The notes under the pieces were generated by a model, which made no database searches, was not told where the DNA came from, and worked only from the letters and a program-made list of their open reading frames with translations. From contig CANSQL010000008.1 of the NCBI GenBank assembly GCA_947649125.1, positions 1 through 58,813 on the forward strand: a DNA stretch of 58,813 nt. The letters run 5' to 3'. The translations under genes were made by a program, and so were the position numbers. The stretch comes from an uncultured Erysipelotrichaceae bacterium (lineage in GTDB: Bacteria > Bacillota_I > Bacilli_A > Erysipelotrichales > Erysipelotrichaceae). Of the stretch, positions 18,346 through 26,906 are shown piece after piece. Position 1 is the stretch's first letter. The number at the start of each line of letters is the position of its first letter.

Positions 18346-19319
18346 TACAGATTTTCCAGCATTTTCATACATCCGTCTACAACACAGTTTAACGGCTTTT
18401 CCGCTACATATACAGGGATTTTCAATTCCTGCTTCAGCAGCTCGTCAAAATCCTTCAGTAAAGCGCCTCCGCCCGTCAGCACAAGTCCGCGTGTCATGAT
18501 ATCGGCAGCTAATTCCGGCGGCGCAACGTCCAATACAGTTTTACATGCCTTGACGATTTCCATTAGGCTTCCTTCAATACATTGCGCAATCTCATTAGAG
18601 GTAACCTGTACCGAAACAGGCAGACCGCTTGTTAAATCTCGTCCGCTGACATTGACGGTAATGATGTCCTTTTCACGCTGTAAAGCACAGCCGATTTCGA
18701 TTTTCATCTTTTCGGCGCTCATTTCTCCGATAGAAAGCTTCTTTTCAATACGCATAAAATCGATAATATTTTTATTCAAACGATTTCCCGCTACCTTGAT
18801 CGATGCCGAGCATACGATATCACCGAGGGAAATTACCGCAACATCGGTAGTTCCGCCTCCCATATCCAAAACAAAGCTGGCCAACGGCTGTCCGATATCC
18901 AAGCCGGCACCGACTGCCGCAACCTTTGGTTCTTCTTCGATATACACCTTTTTCGCACCGGCATGATAGGCACAGTCTCTGATCGCATTTCGCTCAACGC
19001 TTGTGATATTGGTAGGACAGCAAATCAAAATCACGTTTCTTGTGAACATCTTTTTCAAGTTACACTTTTTAAAGAAATGTGCCAGCATCATATCAGTTGC
19101 CTCATAATCCGCGACAACACCGTCCTTTAACGGATAAATGGATACCATGTTTTTAGGAGTCTTGCCGACCATTTCCTTTGCCGCTTGTCCGGCCGCAATA
19201 CATTTTTTAGATTCCGTATCGATCGTAATTACGCTCGGTTCATTAACGATGACGCCTTCTCTTTCGGCACATATCAATAGATTCGTCGTACCCAAATCAA
19301 TTCCTATCTTTTTTACCAT
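18345..19319 (-). CDS. mreB: MreB-family actin-like cell-shape protein
   Basis: 324-residue bacterial actin that guides lateral wall synthesis. Shows phosphate-1 IGIDLGTTN (residues 5-13), the ERNAIRDCAYHAGAKKVYIEEEP connecting region, phosphate-2 LDMGGGTTDVAVISLG, the KIEIGCALQRE stretch and the adenosine motif VLTGGGALL. It carries EEEPKVAAVGAG where I recall MreB consensus having EEPMAAAIGAG, so this may be one of several MreB/Mbl paralogues. No mreC or mreD follows. It has its own extended -10 promoter and lies behind the pbp gene. Confidence 0.93.
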   Translation of the reverse strand: MVKKIGIDLGTTNLLICAEREGVIVNEPSVITIDTESKKCIAAGQAAKEMVGKTPKNMVSIYPLKDGVVADYEATDMMLAHFFKKCNLKKMFTRNVILICCPTNITSVERNAIRDCAYHAGAKKVYIEEEPKVAAVGAGLDIGQPLASFVLDMGGGTTDVAVISLGDIVCSASIKVAGNRLNKNIIDFMRIEKKLSIGEMSAEKMKIEIGCALQREKDIITVNVSGRDLTSGLPVSVQVTSNEIAQCIEGSLMEIVKACKTVLDVAPPELAADIMTRGLVLTGGGALLKDFDELLKQELKIPVYVAEKPLNCVVDGCMKMLENL

Positions 19320-19370
19320 GATTGATGCTCTCCTTACTATTACCTTATTATGTTTGCCATTTGTATGAAT

Positions 19371-19400
19371 ATTATAACACTAAGACTGAATCAAAGTCAT
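19371..19400 (-). promoter_or_regulatory. Promoter of mreB
   Basis: Minus-strand ATGACT (19395-19400), 18-nt spacer, then TATAAT (19371-19376) with an upstream TG (extended -10, TGTTATAAT). Confidence 0.6.
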
Positions 19401-19442
19401 TTTTATTTCCATAATTTTCATCATTGTCAAATGTGAAGGATA

Positions 19443-21626
19443 TTATTTTAAAGTTACCTTTATTTTGGAACTCTTATCTATTTTTAAACCGACCTTAACG
19501 CTTTGTTTTGTTACACTGCCGCTTCCTTCAACCGTGATCGGTATTTTAGTGATTTCGCCGTACTGCTTCACATCCTTTAAGGACCAGCCTGTCATATTCG
19601 GCATCGTTATATTGTTTCCGTCACTTAATAAAAATACATTCTGTTTCGTTGACACATTTTCCTGAGGTAACGGATACTGCCTGATAATGCTTGATCCGTC
19701 TCCGATTATCACCTTTTTTACCCCGTAGGACTTCAATTTTTCATTCACGTAATCTAATGAATGATTCACCAGTGACGGCATTTCATATTCCTGCCAGTTA
19801 TTGTAGGATTCATCGTTATCGGCAGAGCCTGCTTCTCCTTTGACCCCTGTAGCGATCAAGGCTTGGCGAAAAGCGTTTTGATAAGGACCGCCGGTATATG
19901 TCATATAATCACTACTTTCAAACACATAGTACATCATTACCTTAGGATCGTCATAAGGTGCAGCCCCCAAAAAGGAATTGGCATAAAGACCGCTTGTATA
20001 CTGACCGTTTGTCGCAATTTCGCCTGTTCCGGTCTTTCCGATTACTTCAACATCATCCATATGATATCGATTATATGCACCGCCCATATTAGGATCATTC
20101 ACGACTCGATACATCAAATCCTTCATTTTATCCGAGGTTTCCTTTGAAATCGGTGTTCCCACTACCTCAGGTGAATATTCCTCAATTACTTCACCGTTAT
20201 AGCTGTTCACAATTTTATCAATAAAATAAGGCTTCATCATTTTGCCGTCATTAAATAAAGCTGTATATGCCTGAACGATCTGCATTGCCGTAACACTGGA
20301 GCCTTGTCCGAAGCCTGTTGTCAGCTTTTCAATCGGCCATGTGAAGTTTTTCACACCTGTTGCTTCATTTTCAACGCCCACAAGCTTCACCGGCTGAAAA
20401 AAATGAAAACGCTCTAAATATTCTTCAAATATGTTTGTCGGTAAATACTTTGTCAACAGCTCACTGATTCCGACATTACTGGAACGCGCAAATCCTTCCT
20501 CAAAGGTGATGGTACCATAGTCTTTTTCCAAAGCATCTAAGATAACCTCCTGCGCTTGTGCCTTACTTGAAGCTCGATAAGCTTGTCCGTTTTCATCAAC
20601 GCCCATATAGAAGCGCCCGCTCTGATAAGTTTTACCTTCCGGATAATTCCCGGAATCAATCGCAGCCGCATAGGTGATAGACTTCATAATGGAGCCCGGC
20701 TCATATACGGAATCACTTAAAATATTCTGATAAGTTTTAATATCGCGCTGATTCAAGTCAAAGGTAGGATAAGCAGCATAACCCAGAATGCGGCCTGTTT
20801 CTACCTCCATGATTACTCCCCATGCGCGCTTCGCTTTGAAATCCTTCATCGTTGTCTCCAAGCATTTTTCAAGTGCGACCTGAACATTTTTATCCAGCGT
20901 TAAATAAACATCATTGCCGTCAACAGCCTGTGAGGTCACATGCTTGGTTCCCGGCAGCACCGTTCCGCTCGCTGAAGCACTGTAGCGTTCCTCACCGTCT
21001 TTTCCTTTCAAGTATTTATCCAGTGTATTTTCGATTCCCATTCGTCCCACAACACGCTGTTGTTCCTCATCGTATTGTGCATAACCGATCAAATAAGATG
21101 CAAACTTACCGTTCGGATAAAAGCGCTGACTCGATTTCGTAAACTCGATGCCGGGAAGCTCCAAAGCATCGATTGCCTCTTTTTGCGTCGTAGTCAGATT
21201 TTTGCCCTTTAATCCGAATTCGGTCTGATACATATTACCGGCCTGTGCAATTTCAAAATAATTCATCATTTCCTCAACACTCATTTTCAGCATCGGGGCG
21301 AGCTTTTCCGATGTCAGCTTCGCATCACTGACATATTCGGGAACATCACCGATACCGGTATGTGAGGGATCCAATATCGCATAGATCGTATAAGTATCCA
21401 CATCCTGCGCAACGATTTCCTTATTGCGGTCGTAAATAATACCGCGATTCGCACTGATGATTCTTGTGCGCTCTGCCGAACTGCTGTAGTCGGTCACAAC
21501 GGTCCCGCTGCGCATATGGGTCTTTGTCACCATCGTATAAATAACATTGGATATGATAAGACATGTAACCGCAATACAAATCATTGCGACTGTGGTCAAT
21601 GTCCGATTGGCTCGTTTTGGATTCAT
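19443..21626 (-). CDS. Class B penicillin-binding protein with PASTA domains (division transpeptidase)
   Basis: 727-residue septal or division transpeptidase of the PBP2x/PbpB/SpoVD type. It has a short cytoplasmic tail, one membrane anchor (about residues 12-32) and a PBP dimerisation domain (RGIIYDRNKEIVAQD). The transpeptidase domain carries SIMK (Ser312), S-S-N (382-384) and KTG (531-533). Two C-terminal PASTA modules follow (about 610-727; PSLVNHSLDYVNEKLKSYG and MPNMTGWSLKDVKQYG). RBS GAGGTGA precedes the start. It follows ftsL, from which it is separated by a terminator-like hairpin. Confidence 0.95.
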   Translation of the reverse strand: MNPKRANRTLTTVAMICIAVTCLIISNVIYTMVTKTHMRSGTVVTDYSSSAERTRIISANRGIIYDRNKEIVAQDVDTYTIYAILDPSHTGIGDVPEYVSDAKLTSEKLAPMLKMSVEEMMNYFEIAQAGNMYQTEFGLKGKNLTTTQKEAIDALELPGIEFTKSSQRFYPNGKFASYLIGYAQYDEEQQRVVGRMGIENTLDKYLKGKDGEERYSASASGTVLPGTKHVTSQAVDGNDVYLTLDKNVQVALEKCLETTMKDFKAKRAWGVIMEVETGRILGYAAYPTFDLNQRDIKTYQNILSDSVYEPGSIMKSITYAAAIDSGNYPEGKTYQSGRFYMGVDENGQAYRASSKAQAQEVILDALEKDYGTITFEEGFARSSNVGISELLTKYLPTNIFEEYLERFHFFQPVKLVGVENEATGVKNFTWPIEKLTTGFGQGSSVTAMQIVQAYTALFNDGKMMKPYFIDKIVNSYNGEVIEEYSPEVVGTPISKETSDKMKDLMYRVVNDPNMGGAYNRYHMDDVEVIGKTGTGEIATNGQYTSGLYANSFLGAAPYDDPKVMMYYVFESSDYMTYTGGPYQNAFRQALIATGVKGEAGSADNDESYNNWQEYEMPSLVNHSLDYVNEKLKSYGVKKVIIGDGSSIIRQYPLPQENVSTKQNVFLLSDGNNITMPNMTGWSLKDVKQYGEITKIPITVEGSGSVTKQSVKVGLKIDKSSKIKVTLK

Positions 21627-21680
21627 ACAGCGTCACCTCGTTCTTCTCATGTATCACTTCTGTATTTTCACTTATAAGCG

Positions 21681-21703
21681 AAAAAAGGAAACCATTGTTT
21701 CCT
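21681..21703 (-). terminator. Intrinsic terminator between ftsL and the PBP gene
   Basis: Minus-strand AGGAAAC/GTTTCCT perfect 7-bp stem with a 4-nt loop, directly followed by TTTTTCGC. It sits inside the mraZ-rsmH-ftsL-pbp cluster and may reduce read-through into pbp. Confidence 0.65.
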
Positions 21704-21732
21704 GTCTTTTTCAAGCTGTATTCAAAGACTGC

Positions 21733-22029
21733 TTATTCACCGCTCAATATTTTCACATTCGATTGATTGGCCTTTATGCCTGCTTTTTCCGCTATACTTA
21801 CAATATAATCATAGTTAGATAATTGTTTTACGGCAGCTTCTAAATTCGCAACCTGTGCCTTTAAATCAGCTCGATTCGCTTCGACACTTTCTACCTTTGC
21901 CGAAAGAACATAATTATAGGATTTTAAAATCGTTACCGATCCCAAATACAAAATTGTTGAAAAGATGAAAAACAATGATGCCAATGCCTGTATTTTTAAT
22001 TTTCGTTTTTTTCTGATAATCTTTGCCAT
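21733..22029 (-). CDS. ftsL: Cell division protein FtsL-like
   Basis: 98-residue bitopic membrane protein. A basic N-terminus (MAKIIRKKRKLK) and one transmembrane segment (about 14-36) are followed by an extracellular coiled coil (AKVESVEANRADLKAQVANLEAAVKQL). The assignment rests on this architecture and on its position three bases after rsmH and before the division transpeptidase, the standard place of ftsL. FtsL partners DivIC/FtsB and the transpeptidase in the divisome. Sequence similarity in this family is always low. Confidence 0.85.
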   Translation of the reverse strand: MAKIIRKKRKLKIQALASLFFIFSTILYLGSVTILKSYNYVLSAKVESVEANRADLKAQVANLEAAVKQLSNYDYIVSIAEKAGIKANQSNVKILSGE

Positions 22030-22032
22030 ATA

Positions 22033-22962
22033 TTATATCCTTTCTATTGTTCTCAGCTTTGCCGAATGAGAACGGTTATTTTCATCAAGCTCTGTATTTT
22101 CAGCCGTAATCGGCTTTTTATGTACAAGACGATAATCGCTTGTCGGTATTTCATCGGGTAATAACGGTATGCGCTTATCAAGGTTCGGTACGCTGCTTGC
22201 GCTAACAAACGCCTCCTTCACCATTCGATCCTCTAAGGAATGAAACGATATGACGCAAAAGCGTCCGTTTGGCTTCAGCAGTGACAGGCCGTCATTTAAC
22301 GCCTGCTTCAATTCACCGAGCTCATCATTTACAGCAATGCGAATTGCCTGAAACACCTTTTTGGCCGGATGTCCTTTTTTATTCAATACCTTTTGCGGCA
22401 ATGCGGATTTGATTACATCAACAAGCTGCAGGGTCGTTTCAATCGGTTCAATCAAGCGCTGTCTTTCAATTGCACGAGCTATTTGTTTGGCAAATTTTTC
22501 TTCACCGTAGCGATAGAATATTGTTACGAGCTGTTCATAGCTCCATGTATTGACAATTTCAGCCGCATTCAGTGCCTGTTCCTGATCCATACGCATATCA
22601 AGCGGTGCATCAAAACGATAGGAAAAACCGCGCTGTGCTTCATCAAACTGCGGTGATGAAACTCCGAGGTCCAGTAAAATACCGTCAACTTTATCGATTC
22701 CGCAACGGTTCATCATCTGCTTCATATTTGAAAAATTCGCATGAATACAAGTGTAGCTATCGGATATTTCACTTAAGCGCTGTTTCGATTCAATGATTGC
22801 AGTTGCATCACGATCAAAGGCAAACAGATGCCCGCCCTTTAACCGCTTTAGAATTTCACTGCTGTGACCGCCTCGTCCCAGTGTGCCGTCAATATAGATA
22901 CCGTCAGGCTGAATGTTCAGCATTTCAATGCTTTCCTTCAGCAGTACACTGTAGTGCTTCAT
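22033..22962 (-). CDS. rsmH: 16S rRNA m4C1402 methyltransferase RsmH
   Basis: 309-residue SAM-dependent methyltransferase that modifies C1402 in the decoding centre. Motifs include HYSVLLKESIEML, the SAM loop DGTLGRGGHS, FDRDATAI, GILLDLGVSSPQFDEAQRGFSYRFDAPLDMRM, IRIAVNDELGEL and VISFHSLEDRMVK. Length is normal. It overlaps the mraZ stop by 4 nt (ATGA), as in most Firmicutes, indicating translational coupling. Confidence 0.97.
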   Translation of the reverse strand: MKHYSVLLKESIEMLNIQPDGIYIDGTLGRGGHSSEILKRLKGGHLFAFDRDATAIIESKQRLSEISDSYTCIHANFSNMKQMMNRCGIDKVDGILLDLGVSSPQFDEAQRGFSYRFDAPLDMRMDQEQALNAAEIVNTWSYEQLVTIFYRYGEEKFAKQIARAIERQRLIEPIETTLQLVDVIKSALPQKVLNKKGHPAKKVFQAIRIAVNDELGELKQALNDGLSLLKPNGRFCVISFHSLEDRMVKEAFVSASSVPNLDKRIPLLPDEIPTSDYRLVHKKPITAENTELDENNRSHSAKLRTIERI

Positions 22963-23390
22963 AGCATAAAGTCCGTTAGGTTCTCGGCAATATCCTCAAA
23001 GCTTTCATTCGCCTGAGCATCCACCGCATCCCATTTTTCCTTTGCCCATATTTCGATATGATTGGCCGCACCGATGATCATACATTCCTTTTTCAGCTCC
23101 GCAACGCTGATAAGTGATGAAGGCAAAAGCACACGTCCCTGTGAATCGATTTCACATTCGGCCGCCTTGCTTGTCATCATACGCACAAACATACGTGCAT
23201 CCTTTTTGGTAGTCGGCAGCTTTAACAGCTGTTCATAAATGATTTCCCATTGTTGCTTCGTATACGCATTTAAGCAGCCGTCAAGTCCTCTCGTAATGAT
23301 AATCTTCATATCGAGCTCTTCTCGGAATTTAGCCGGGATGATCATACGCCCTTTTTTATCAATATTATGTGCGTATTCGCCCATGAACAT
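22959..23390 (-). CDS. mraZ: Transcriptional regulator MraZ
   Basis: 143 residues, the typical length, starting at MFMGEYAHNIDKKGRM. Of three closely spaced ATGs, the one at 23390 has the best spacing (8 nt) from GGAGG. It has two SpoVT/AbrB-like double-psi folds: NIDKKGRMIIPAKFRE at the N-terminus and EIDSQGRVLLPSSL in the second half. MraZ represses the division/cell-wall operon it heads by binding tandem repeats near its own promoter. Four such repeats are visible just upstream. Confidence 0.95.
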   Translation of the reverse strand: MFMGEYAHNIDKKGRMIIPAKFREELDMKIIITRGLDGCLNAYTKQQWEIIYEQLLKLPTTKKDARMFVRMMTSKAAECEIDSQGRVLLPSSLISVAELKKECMIIGAANHIEIWAKEKWDAVDAQANESFEDIAENLTDFML

Positions 23391-23398
23391 TACCATCA

Positions 23399-23438
23399 CC
23401 TCCACTTTCCGCCACTTTATGGTACTATCCACCACTAT
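23399..23438 (-). promoter_or_regulatory. MraZ operator: four tandem 10-bp repeats
   Basis: Read on the minus strand, the repeats in order are ATAGTGGTGG, ATAGTACCAT, AAAGTGGCGG and AAAGTGGAGG, with an exact 10-bp period and the second unit degenerate. They run from the -10 box to the Shine-Dalgarno of mraZ. This matches the known AAAGTG-type MraZ box pattern, with the last unit also providing the RBS. Confidence 0.88.
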
Positions 23439-23465
23439 TATAACTTTTTTTGGGGTATTTGTATA
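23437..23465 (-). promoter_or_regulatory. Promoter of the mraZ operon
   Basis: Minus-strand TATACA (23460-23465), 17-nt spacer, TATAAT (23437-23442). The -10 touches the first MraZ repeat. Confidence 0.75.
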
Positions 23466-23751
23466 GGAAAACTTTACTTTTTTATTTTCCAATTTTTGGT
23501 TCTGTTCTACAGTTTTTTATCAGATATTCAGAGTCATCTCCTTGTATGACAAAAAAGCACAGCAAAACACACAATAACAATGTGTTTATGTAGATTTATT
23601 TGCTGATTAGCTTTTTATATAAATACTCTTATTTTTTCTGTTTGTATGTGAAGGTTGAGCGGATAGCGGTAATAGCGCTATACTTCTTGTCTATGAGAAT
23701 GATGAGTATCCCGAAGCTCACATATCAATAGATATGATAAGGATTCAGAAA
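23466..23751. other. Intergenic region upstream of mraZ, no gene seen
   Basis: AT-rich stretch between the mraZ promoter and the isochorismatase gene. I see only a small inverted repeat (AACACA/TGTGTT near 23565-23590) and no supported ORF. Confidence 0.4.
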
Positions 23752-23780
23752 TAAAAAAAACACAGCTTCTGTGTATTTTA
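23752..23780 (-). terminator. Terminator of the isochorismatase-like gene
   Basis: Minus-strand ACACAG-AAG-CTGTGT followed by TTTTTTTTATTTC, about 95 nt after the stop. Confidence 0.75.
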
Positions 23781-23872
23781 CCTTACACATCACTGAGCTA
23801 TGCTTTAATTACCTTTCATTTCAAATCGTTAAATATTCTTTTTTTGTTCATTTAAATTACATCATATCACTG

Positions 23873-24358
23873 TTACAGATCACATAACTTCATCAGCCTA
23901 CAGCCCTTGCTTTCATAATAACGAAGCATTTCAGGTATTTTTTTCTTATCATAGCTGGTAATACAATCCGTTAACACCGTTACCTTATAATTTGCTTTCG
24001 CCAGATTATATACACTTGATTTAATACACGCAACCGCATCACCGCCGACGATAAAAAATTCATCGATCCTGTTTTCATTGATGAAATCTGTGAAATCTTC
24101 ACTTGTCAAAATATTCCCTTTTGATTTCGTAAAAATATGATCGGAAGCTAAATGTAGATCCGATGCCAATTCAGACCCGTGAGTATTCGGTTTAAAGGTC
24201 CTTGTTCCCGGTGATAAATTAAAATGCTTCATGTATATGACATAAATATCGTTTTCTGATGCCCAAGCGACAGAAGCATTTATATTATCGATGATCTCCT
24301 TATAATTCTTTGTCATATCGTTTTGAATATCGATTACTGCTAAAGCTTTATTCTGCAT
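23873..24358 (-). CDS. Isochorismatase/nicotinamidase-family cysteine hydrolase
   Basis: 161 residues. The catalytic triad of the family appears as Asp10 (AVIDIQNDM), Lys78 (IFTKSKGN) and Cys111 (VGGDAVACIKSS), and the fold shows the usual alternating beta/alpha pattern. Members hydrolyse amide or enol-ether bonds (nicotinamide, isochorismate, N-carbamoyl compounds); the substrate is unknown here. It is divergent from a WYL-domain regulator 98 nt away, which is the likely controller. It has its own terminator. Confidence 0.87.
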   Translation of the reverse strand: MQNKALAVIDIQNDMTKNYKEIIDNINASVAWASENDIYVIYMKHFNLSPGTRTFKPNTHGSELASDLHLASDHIFTKSKGNILTSEDFTDFINENRIDEFFIVGGDAVACIKSSVYNLAKANYKVTVLTDCITSYDKKKIPEMLRYYESKGCRLMKLCDL

Positions 24359-24456
24359 AATACTCGCTCCTTTTTGAACAGTATATCATACGATTGTTGA
24401 CACCATTATAGCAACAATATATAATAAAACAAAAAAATAGGAAAAGAGGAAGCAAA

Positions 24457-25389
24457 ATGAAAATCGACAGGCTTATGAGCATTGTTTTGGTTCTCCTTGA
24501 TAAGAAGCGGGTCAGTGCTCAGGAATTAGCCGATATGTTTGAGGTATCGCTGCGCACCGTTTACAGAGACATCGATGCGATTGATTTGGCCGGTATACCC
24601 ATACGCTCGATACCGGGGGTCAACGGCGGATTTGAGATCATGCCGAAATATAAGCTTGATAACAAGGTGTTTACGACTTCAGACCTTGCGGCGATTCTGA
24701 CGGGACTTTCCGGGCTATCCGATATGCTTCGAGGTGATGAGCTGTTAAATGCAATTACGAAGGTCAAAAGCTTTATCCCTGCCGAAAAAACAAAAGAAAT
24801 CGAGCTTAAGATCAATCAAATTCACATCGACTTAAGTGAATGGATGGGAAACAGTCATATTCAGCCGTATTTAGAGACGATAAAAAAAGCCCTGCAGGAA
24901 AACAAGCTGCTTATCTTTAATTATATCGCTCATCATGGGAAACAGAGTCAACGCATCGTAGAGCCGTATCAACTTGTATTGAAAAGCAGTCATTGGTATC
25001 TGCATGGCTATTGTCGGCAGCGAAATGATTTTCGTTTATTCAGATTATCTCGTATGTCAAGCCTGCAGCTGCAAGAGGAAAGCTTTCTGTCTCGAAATCA
25101 TCAAAAGCCGCAGTTAGCGTTTTCTGATGCTTTGGCCGAAATACAGACAATGATAACGATACGCATTCATCGCTCTATTATGGATCGAGTGCTTGATTAT
25201 TGTACATTTGAAAGCTTTTCAGCGGACGGCGATGAGCATTACCTTGTTCAATTTCCGTTTGTAGAGAATGAATATCATTATGACATCCTTTTGGGCTTCG
25301 GAAATAAATGCGAATGCTTGAAACCGTTAAGAATCCGTAATGAATTAATACGCAGAATACAGGAAACAGCCGCTGTTTATGAAGACTGA
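24457..25389 (+). CDS. WYL-domain transcriptional regulator (YafY/DeoR-like)
   Basis: 310 residues. The N-terminal winged helix HTH_11 (residues about 1-58) reads MKIDRLMSIVLVLLDKKRVSAQELADMFEVSLRTVYRDIDAI. The middle part is helical and the WYL domain follows from about 145 (NYIAHHGKQSQRIVEPYQLVLKSSHWYLHGYC, then FRLFRLSRMSSL), with a C-terminal WCX-type extension. Such regulators sense small ligands or nucleic acids. RBS GAGGAAGC. Divergent from the cysteine hydrolase gene, which it may regulate. Confidence 0.9.
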   Translation: MKIDRLMSIVLVLLDKKRVSAQELADMFEVSLRTVYRDIDAIDLAGIPIRSIPGVNGGFEIMPKYKLDNKVFTTSDLAAILTGLSGLSDMLRGDELLNAITKVKSFIPAEKTKEIELKINQIHIDLSEWMGNSHIQPYLETIKKALQENKLLIFNYIAHHGKQSQRIVEPYQLVLKSSHWYLHGYCRQRNDFRLFRLSRMSSLQLQEESFLSRNHQKPQLAFSDALAEIQTMITIRIHRSIMDRVLDYCTFESFSADGDEHYLVQFPFVENEYHYDILLGFGNKCECLKPLRIRNELIRRIQETAAVYED

Positions 25390-25445
25390 AACACTGTATG
25401 AGTCCCAACTTGCGCCGATTTTTCTGCTATGATTCAGATATCCTT

Positions 25446-25494
25446 TAAAAACAGCTATAAACGGCGCAGTGCCGCAATCAAGGCTGTTTTTTTA
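25446..25494. terminator. Bidirectional terminator overlapping the dapH 3' end
   Basis: AAAAACAGC...GCTGTTTTTTT outer stem with an inner CGGC/GCCG hairpin. It lies partly inside the last codons of dapH and serves the convergent WYL regulator and dap transcripts. Confidence 0.65.
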
Positions 25495-26147
25495 CGTGAA
25501 TCACTGTCGGGAATCTTTACTTGTTTAGCCGGAACGCCGGCAACGATCGTATTTGGCTCCACATCCTCTATAACAACTGCCCCAGCCGCAACAATCGCTC
25601 CCGACTTGACCCGTACTCCTTCAATAATCACCGCATTCGCACCGATCATCACATCATCCTCGATAATCACCGGAACAGCACTCGACGGCTCAATAACTCC
25701 CGCAAGTACAGCTCCCGCACCGATATGACAGCGTTTACCGACGATTGCTCTGCCTCCGAGCACTGCCCCCATATCGATCATTGTTTCCGCTCCGATCACA
25801 GCACCGATATTAATGATCGCTCCCATCATGATCACTGCTTGTTCACCGATTTCCACTTGATCGCGAATGATCGCTCCTGGTTCGATTCGTGCCGACAGAG
25901 TTTTGATATCTAACAGCGGCAAGGCTGAATTGCGGCAGCTTTGTTCAATCACCACATCGATAATATCCGCTTGATGCTGATGCAGTACGGGTTTGATATC
26001 CTCATAATCACCGAAAACGATTTGATCGAAGCAGCCGAACACCTTCGCATTGGGAAAAGAAAGCGACACTTTACTTTTTATATAGGCCTTCACCGGTGTT
26101 TTTTTCGGCGCATCATGTATCGCTTTAATAATTTCTTTCGCATCCAT
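25455..26147 (-). CDS. dapH: 2,3,4,5-tetrahydropyridine-2,6-dicarboxylate N-acetyltransferase
   Basis: 230-residue left-handed beta-helix acetyltransferase of the acetylated lysine/DAP branch. The N-terminal helical part (MDAKEIIKAIHDAPKKTPVKAYI) and the ARIEPGAIIRDQVEIG start of hexapeptide repeats are typical of DapH. The repeats run to about residue 215, with GANAVIIEGVRVKSGAIVAAGAVV near the end. RBS GAGGAGA. The start lies inside the end of dapB (23-nt overlap), so the two are translationally coupled. It is last in dapF-dapB-dapH. Confidence 0.95.
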   Translation of the reverse strand: MDAKEIIKAIHDAPKKTPVKAYIKSKVSLSFPNAKVFGCFDQIVFGDYEDIKPVLHQHQADIIDVVIEQSCRNSALPLLDIKTLSARIEPGAIIRDQVEIGEQAVIMMGAIINIGAVIGAETMIDMGAVLGGRAIVGKRCHIGAGAVLAGVIEPSSAVPVIIEDDVMIGANAVIIEGVRVKSGAIVAAGAVVIEDVEPNTIVAGVPAKQVKIPDSDSRKKTALIAALRRL

Positions 26148-26874
26148 ACAGATTCTCCTCTATCATTTCCTCTAAGCTGTAAAAGCCGTTTTCTTGTTGG
26201 AGTAGCCATCGTGCTGCTTTTAACGCACCGTTGACAAATATTTGACGGCTGAGCGCGGTATGCTTGATTTCCAGCTTTTCATCGTCACCTAAATACAGCA
26301 CACTATGCTCACCGGCACTGCTTCCCCCGCGCAGAGAATGGACTCCGATTTCCCTACCGCGCACTCCGACCATTCCGTTTCGCACCATATTCACTTTAAA
26401 TTCCTGCTTGGGATCAAGTGCTTCAAGCAGTATTTTAGCAGTTCCGCTCGGTGCATCCTGTTTTTGATTATGATGCAGCTCCACGATTTCCATATCAAAA
26501 TCATCCTTCAAGACAGGGGTTATCTCTTTGAGTATTTTCAGCATCAATGCCATTCCCAGTGAATAATTAACCGCATACATCACACGGGTACTTTTTTTAA
26601 GACTTTTCATTTGATCGTATTGCGCCGCTGAAAGTCCGGTCGTTCCCGACAGCAATGCACAGCCGCTGTATTTCACAAAACGACTTACGATTCCGAAATA
26701 ATCCGGATGTGAAAAATCCAGCATCAGCTCTATCGGCTGCTTGAGATGATAAAGCTCATGCTCATTATAAGGATTGACGATCATTACGATTTCCATATCC
26801 CGACATTTCCTGATGCTTTGTTGCAGCAATTTACCCATTTGTCCGTATCCGCAAAGCACAACATGTATCATCAT
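26125..26874 (-). CDS. dapB: 4-hydroxy-tetrahydrodipicolinate reductase
   Basis: 249-residue NAD(P)H-dependent reductase of the DAP pathway. It shows the Rossmann GYGQMGK near the N-terminus, DFSHP, SGTTGL, the YSLGMALM stretch and the active-site signature ELHHNQKQDAPSGTA. Length is usual for Firmicutes. RBS AAGGAAG. It lies 32 nt after dapF and overlaps dapH. Confidence 0.96.
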   Translation of the reverse strand: MMIHVVLCGYGQMGKLLQQSIRKCRDMEIVMIVNPYNEHELYHLKQPIELMLDFSHPDYFGIVSRFVKYSGCALLSGTTGLSAAQYDQMKSLKKSTRVMYAVNYSLGMALMLKILKEITPVLKDDFDMEIVELHHNQKQDAPSGTAKILLEALDPKQEFKVNMVRNGMVGVRGREIGVHSLRGGSSAGEHSVLYLGDDEKLEIKHTALSRQIFVNGALKAARWLLQQENGFYSLEEMIEENLYGCERNY

Positions 26875-26906
26875 TATCAGCTTCCTTTATGATTCTGTTA
26901 TTCGCT

